Shown here: positions 5,361 through 7,407 of the stretch, piece after piece | Layout: each line of letters begins with the position of its first letter | Numbering within the stretch: position 1 is the stretch's first letter | Program-made: the position numbers and the translations under genes | Source of the DNA: Nostoc sp. CHAB 5715 | GTDB taxonomy: Bacteria; Cyanobacteriota; Cyanobacteriia; Cyanobacteriales; Nostocaceae | NCBI RefSeq assembly: GCF_020829685.1 | Contig: NZ_JAIVFR010000304.1 | Location: 1 to 7,407, forward strand | Direction: 5' to 3' | Length of the DNA: 7,407 nt | The notes under the pieces: generated by a model | The model's database searches: none | What the model saw: only the letters and a program-made list of their open reading frames with translations | What the model was told of the DNA's origin: nothing

Positions 5361-5618
5361 ATGCCTCCTCGCTGGCCTCGCAAACCCGATCGCAAAGACC
5401 CTGATTACCGCAAAATCGATGACAGAATGAATTTTGCTGTGCATGTAGCGATCGCTGCTACCATTAATTCTGGCTTGTGGTTTTTCCACATCTTGAAAGG
5501 CACTACTTGGGAGTGGTTGCCTTGGGTGACTTTAAGTTGGACAGGAATATTGTTGGTGCATCTGATATATATTAGTGCGATCGCTAACTACACCGAAACT
5601 CCGCCAAAATCCACCTGA
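5361..5618 (+). CDS. 2TM-domain small membrane protein (85 aa)
   Basis: The N-terminus is basic and Pro-rich with many charged residues (PRWPRKPDRKDPDYRK). Two hydrophobic helices follow, at about 24-45 and 52-75, joined by a short loop containing KGTTWEW. The tail is short and polar. This matches the small '2TM domain' proteins common in cyanobacteria, whose function is not established. The charge pattern suggests a hairpin with both ends in the cytoplasm. The ATG at 5361 is the first in frame and has no Shine-Dalgarno, which is common in cyanobacteria. Two HIP1 sites (5448 and 5577) lie within the gene. It stands alone, 119 bp before the next gene on the same strand, so an operon is uncertain. 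Confidence 0.85.
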   Translation: MPPRWPRKPDRKDPDYRKIDDRMNFAVHVAIAATINSGLWFFHILKGTTWEWLPWVTLSWTGILLVHLIYISAIANYTETPPKST

Positions 5619-5737
5619 AGATGGATTACTCATGCTGGGGCGATTGTAACCTCTGGTAGTAGGATTAGGCTGTTAATTGAGCCATAATATAAAAAAGCCT
5701 GATATTTCGCACTTTTTCTGAATGTAGGGTTATTTTT

Positions 5738-6046
5738 ATGGCTAAGACTAACACCACAGAACTACTAGAAGCCCTAGCAGCTGAAATTGGCGAAAACGTC
5801 TACATAGACGTTGCCAAATGGCATCTTTATTTATCTAATGCCAAACTGCATACAGTTGTTGCAGAGCAACTGTATCCTTTAATTACTTCCAACGCTGTCA
5901 ATGAAGACCGAGTTTTACAAGTCTTGGGATCGATTCCAGTAAAAATTGGCGGCGGGAAACGTGAAATTCCTTTAATCGATTTACTACCCCTGCAATGCCA
6001 AGTCACTTTAGTAGATATTCTGGAAAAATATCAACGTGATTTCTAA
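5738..6046 (+). CDS. DUF3181-family cyanobacterial protein (102 aa)
   Basis: This is a soluble 102-residue protein with no signal or membrane segment. Recognisable features are ELLEALAAEIGENVYIDVAKWHLYL (8-32), LHTVVAEQLYPLI (37-49), and the conserved Gly- and Lys-rich turn IPVKIGGGKREIPLIDLLP (66-84), then a helical C-terminus. It resembles the DUF3181 family of short proteins confined to cyanobacteria; the assignment is from memory of that family's pattern. The biochemical role is unknown. The ATG at 5738 is preceded by GTAGGG about 10 nt upstream, a weak ribosome site. A small hairpin lies about 40 nt after the stop codon. Neighbours give no functional clue. Confidence 0.88.
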   Translation: MAKTNTTELLEALAAEIGENVYIDVAKWHLYLSNAKLHTVVAEQLYPLITSNAVNEDRVLQVLGSIPVKIGGGKREIPLIDLLPLQCQVTLVDILEKYQRDF

Positions 6047-6085
6047 TCGCTAAAACCAAAGTTATCTTAGTTGGACAATTTTATT

Positions 6086-6110
6086 AATCAGCATTCCCTG
6101 ATTCTATTTT
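6086..6110 (+). terminator. Weak candidate terminator after the DUF3181 gene
   Basis: AATCAG (6086-6091) and CTGATT (6098-6103) form a 6-bp stem around a 6-nt loop, followed by CTATTTT. The stem is short and AT-rich, so termination would be inefficient; the call rests on position and the short T run only. Confidence 0.27.
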
Positions 6111-6210
6111 AGGTTCGGGATTAGGTGTCTATTTTATAAAAAATAACTCTACAGCTACACACACACAAATTAATCTCGTGTAATTTTATGTGTGGATATC
6201 TGATAAAAAT

Positions 6211-6289
6211 TTCCTTTAACAATTAAGGAATCTCCGCGTTCAAAATCTGTTTAGATTTGAGCGAGTTTATTTTGAGACTCGCTTTGAAC
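6211..6289 (+). promoter_or_regulatory. Candidate structured leader upstream of the 71-residue ORF
   Basis: Several complementary segments lie together. TTCCTT pairs with AAGGAA (6211-6216 with 6225-6230), AAATCT with AGATTT (6243-6248 with 6253-6258), and GCGAGT with ACTCGC (6261-6266 with 6277-6282). An outer GTTCAAA/TTTGAAC pairing (6238-6244 with 6283-6289) would enclose the last two as a three-way junction, partly competing with the second stem. The structure ends 29 nt before the ATG at 6319. No known riboswitch class is recognised. It could be an RNA control element or chance pairing in AT-rich DNA. Confidence 0.33.
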
Positions 6290-6318
6290 TTCCATGCAAA
6301 CTCATTGAGGCAATTTCT

Positions 6319-6534
6319 ATGCTTTTACAAGTCAAAGATAGTGGCGAATTGGTAAAGATTGTTGAAATTCAGGAATTACTTGATCCGAATAGTGATGTTG
6401 TTCACGCAAAAGACCAAGAAGGTCAAGAAGAACAGCAAACTAATAGTTTTAAAAAGGAAAATCTCGTTTTTCCTTCAGGTGAAGTTCTACCACGCTGTTG
6501 GTTAGATGCCGACTATAGACACAACAACGGTTAA
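6319..6534 (+). CDS. Conserved-looking hypothetical protein (71 aa)
   Basis: This short soluble protein starts MLLQVKDSGELVKIVEIQELLDP, has an acidic, Gln/Glu-rich middle (31-42), and ends in the motif LVFPSGEVLPRCWLDADYR (49-67). The C-terminal FPSGE.LPRCW pattern recalls a family of short cyanobacterial proteins of unknown function; that recognition is from memory. No catalytic residues or domain can be named. The ATG at 6319 is supported by TGAGG (6306-6310) 8 nt upstream, one of the better ribosome sites in the window. A possible folded leader precedes it. The gene is followed by the repeat-rich 6535-7118 region and has no close downstream partner. Confidence 0.75.
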   Translation: MLLQVKDSGELVKIVEIQELLDPNSDVVHAKDQEGQEEQQTNSFKKENLVFPSGEVLPRCWLDADYRHNNG

Positions 6535-6659
6535 TTATTTTCAAGTCACTTGAGTTCGACGGTTCATGTAGTAATTTTTAGAGTGATTTGTTTGTAGCAA
6601 GCGGCTCCACCCCTGCTTTTATGCAACTTACAGCTATTTTCAGGTAAATAGACCACGCG
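6535..6659. other. Gene-free spacer before the palindromic repeat
   Basis: No gene is supported. TCAAGTCACTTGA, near 6541-6553, is a 13-bp palindrome just after the 71-residue ORF, but it has no T tract, so it is not called a terminator. A minus-strand open frame at 6564-6752 runs mostly through the repeat and is discounted. Confidence 0.45.
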
Positions 6660-6910
6660 GTAGGGGTAAAGCGCATTGCCCATACGTGTCAACTTAACGT
6701 AAAAGCCATGTCCCGCAAGGAACTGAAGTTCCTTGCTAATAGCGGAAGTCATCTGAAGATGACTAAATATAGCAAAAAATCTTTAGTCTACTTCAGTAGA
6801 CTTTAGCTATAAGCCAATGAACTTTAGTTCTAGGCGGGCGTGTCAGCCAACAGATAAGCGATTTTTAGCTTAAGTTGACACCAATGGGCATTGCCATGCC
6901 CTTACCAGCG
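6660..6910 (+). repeat. Palindromic dispersed repeat, copy B, with array of hairpins and imperfect terminal inverted repeats
   Basis: The left end carries GTGTCAACTTAA (6686-6697) and the right end its inverse TTAAGTTGACAC (6870-6881). Flanking TGCCCAT (6677-6683) and ATGGGCA (6884-6890) are also inverted, suggesting an element of about 250 bp with imperfect TIRs. Between them lie four hairpins: CAAGGAAC/GTTCCTTG (6716-6735), AGTCATCT/AGATGACT (6747-6764), AGTCTACT/AGTAGACT (6785-6802) and GAAC/GTTC (6819-6830). Three of the four share a CTGAA/TTCAG-like centre. The portion 6681-6788 matches copy A at the window start in inverted orientation. No protein is encoded. It is probably a non-autonomous dispersed element. 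Confidence 0.8.
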
Positions 6911-6940
6911 TATTTGTATCATTATTAAAGTGAAATGGTA

Positions 6941-6957
6941 TGAGCGTAGTCGAAGGG
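6941..6957 (-). repeat. Dispersed 17-mer shared with the region upstream of the blaI-type gene
   Basis: TGAGCGTAGTCGAAGGG here is the exact reverse complement of 3134-3150. It is followed by a diverged echo, GCGTAGCCGAAG. The motif looks like part of a common cyanobacterial dispersed repeat. The surrounding 6911-7072 contains no supportable gene. Confidence 0.7.
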
Positions 6958-7072
6958 CGTAGCCGAAGTATTGCGAATTGTTTGGTCAAGGCCCCAAGTA
7001 TCCACATCGATACGAGGAATGCCATATTTTTTTTTAGAGAAAAAAGTTTAACTGAACTGTATTGCACTTTAA

Positions 7073-7096
7073 CCCTCCCCGATATATTGGGGAGGG
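7073..7096 (-). terminator. Strong GC hairpin downstream of the 7119-7397 gene
   Basis: CCCTCCCC (7073-7080) and GGGGAGGG (7089-7096) form a perfect 8-bp GC-rich stem around GATATATT. It begins 22 nt past the stop codon of the minus-strand gene. Only a short TT follows the stem in that direction, so it is either an atypical terminator or an mRNA 3'-end stabiliser. No gene lies immediately on its other side. Confidence 0.5.
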
Positions 7097-7118
7097 GACT
7101 AGATAGTGTTTGACTGAG

Positions 7119-7397
7119 TTATTGCATCAAAATCTGACGGCTTAAAATACTCATAACTTCATGTGGATTACCTGTTGGTAGTAGCGCACTCCAATCGCCA
7201 ACGTTGGCATAGCCGAGAACTTGCAATAAGTGAATTGTGCTGGTAACGGCTTTTGGTGAACCAATCAATAAATGTTTAATCGGTTCTCTTTTTGGCGATG
7301 GCTTTTGGTCAGATGGATTCAAAGGAGGTACGTTGTTGCCTTGGGTAGGTAAATACTGCTTTTGTTGTGATTTGGCAAACTTTTTTGATTGTGTCAT
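7119..7397 (-). CDS. Conserved hypothetical protein (92 aa from the chosen start)
   Basis: Residues 1-40 are polar, basic and low in complexity (KKFAKSQQKQ, Pro-rich SDQKPSPKREP) and probably disordered. Residues 40-92 form a compact domain, IKHLLIGSPKAVTSTIHLLQVLGYANVGDW followed by SALLPTGNPHEVMSILSRQI. The pattern recalls a short conserved cyanobacterial protein family without known function; this is from memory. There is no signal peptide or membrane segment. The start is uncertain. MTQSKK (ATG at 7397) is preferred, but an in-frame ATG lies at 7403 and the frame stays open to the window edge, so the N-terminus could be longer. The ribosome site falls too close to the edge to judge. A strong hairpin follows the stop. 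Confidence 0.75.
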   Translation of the reverse strand: MTQSKKFAKSQQKQYLPTQGNNVPPLNPSDQKPSPKREPIKHLLIGSPKAVTSTIHLLQVLGYANVGDWSALLPTGNPHEVMSILSRQILMQ

Positions 7398-7407
7398 GAT
7401 CATAGTT

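Noticed and set aside
6564..6752. 62-codon minus-strand frame
   Set aside because: It lies largely in the palindromic dispersed repeat and has no recognisable protein features.
1..6788. Composite transposon or integrated island bounded by the inverted copies
   Set aside because: The bounding repeats look like dispersed palindromic elements without a transposase or integrase, and the genes between them are ordinary cyanobacterial genes with HIP1 sites.

Overview
The window reads as chromosomal DNA of a filamentous, heterocyst-forming type cyanobacterium (Nostocales-like). The evidence is eight exact copies of the HIP1 octamer GCGATCGC in 7.4 kb, CCCCACT/GGGGAGT heptamer arrays, several dispersed palindromic repeat families, and small proteins of cyanobacteria-restricted type (2TM, DUF3181 and others). 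The species cannot be named from sequence alone.

Layout. Positions 1-127 hold one end of a palindromic dispersed repeat that reappears inverted at 6660-6788. A minus-strand block follows: a COG0523/CobW-type GTPase (1677-2648), then an eight-unit WD40 protein (503-1561), then a small exported Cys-motif protein (151-423). A palindrome of Zur/Fur-box type lies 29 nt upstream of the GTPase start, pointing to zinc control. A 196-bp MITE-like element with 18-bp terminal inverted repeats and a 9-bp direct repeat sits further upstream. On the plus strand, a BlaI/MecI-type repressor (3324-3743) overlaps an M56 membrane metalloprotease (3740-4582) by 4 nt. This arrangement matches the PetR/PetP copper switch of Synechocystis.

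Downstream of the protease lies a 42-bp minisatellite (eight full units, 4649-4984). A second MITE-like element (5009-5192) is inserted in its degenerate tail and flanked by an 11-bp direct repeat. Next come three small plus-strand genes: a 2TM-domain protein (5361-5618), a DUF3181 protein (5738-6046) and an unassigned 71-residue protein (6319-6534). A gene-free, repeat-rich stretch (6535-7118) follows. The window ends with a minus-strand conserved hypothetical gene (7119-7397) followed by a hairpin that could terminate it.

Two metal-related modules (zinc: Zur box plus COG0523 GTPase; probably copper: BlaI/M56) stand back to back, separated by mobile and repetitive DNA. The most unusual observations are: C-rich heptamer arrays, in the same mRNA sense, in place of the Shine-Dalgarno region of both the WD40 gene and the blaI-type gene; the minisatellite interrupted by a MITE-like element; and the structure of the palindromic repeat family. 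No CRISPR array, tRNA, rRNA or intact transposase gene was seen. No convincing new multi-gene system was found.
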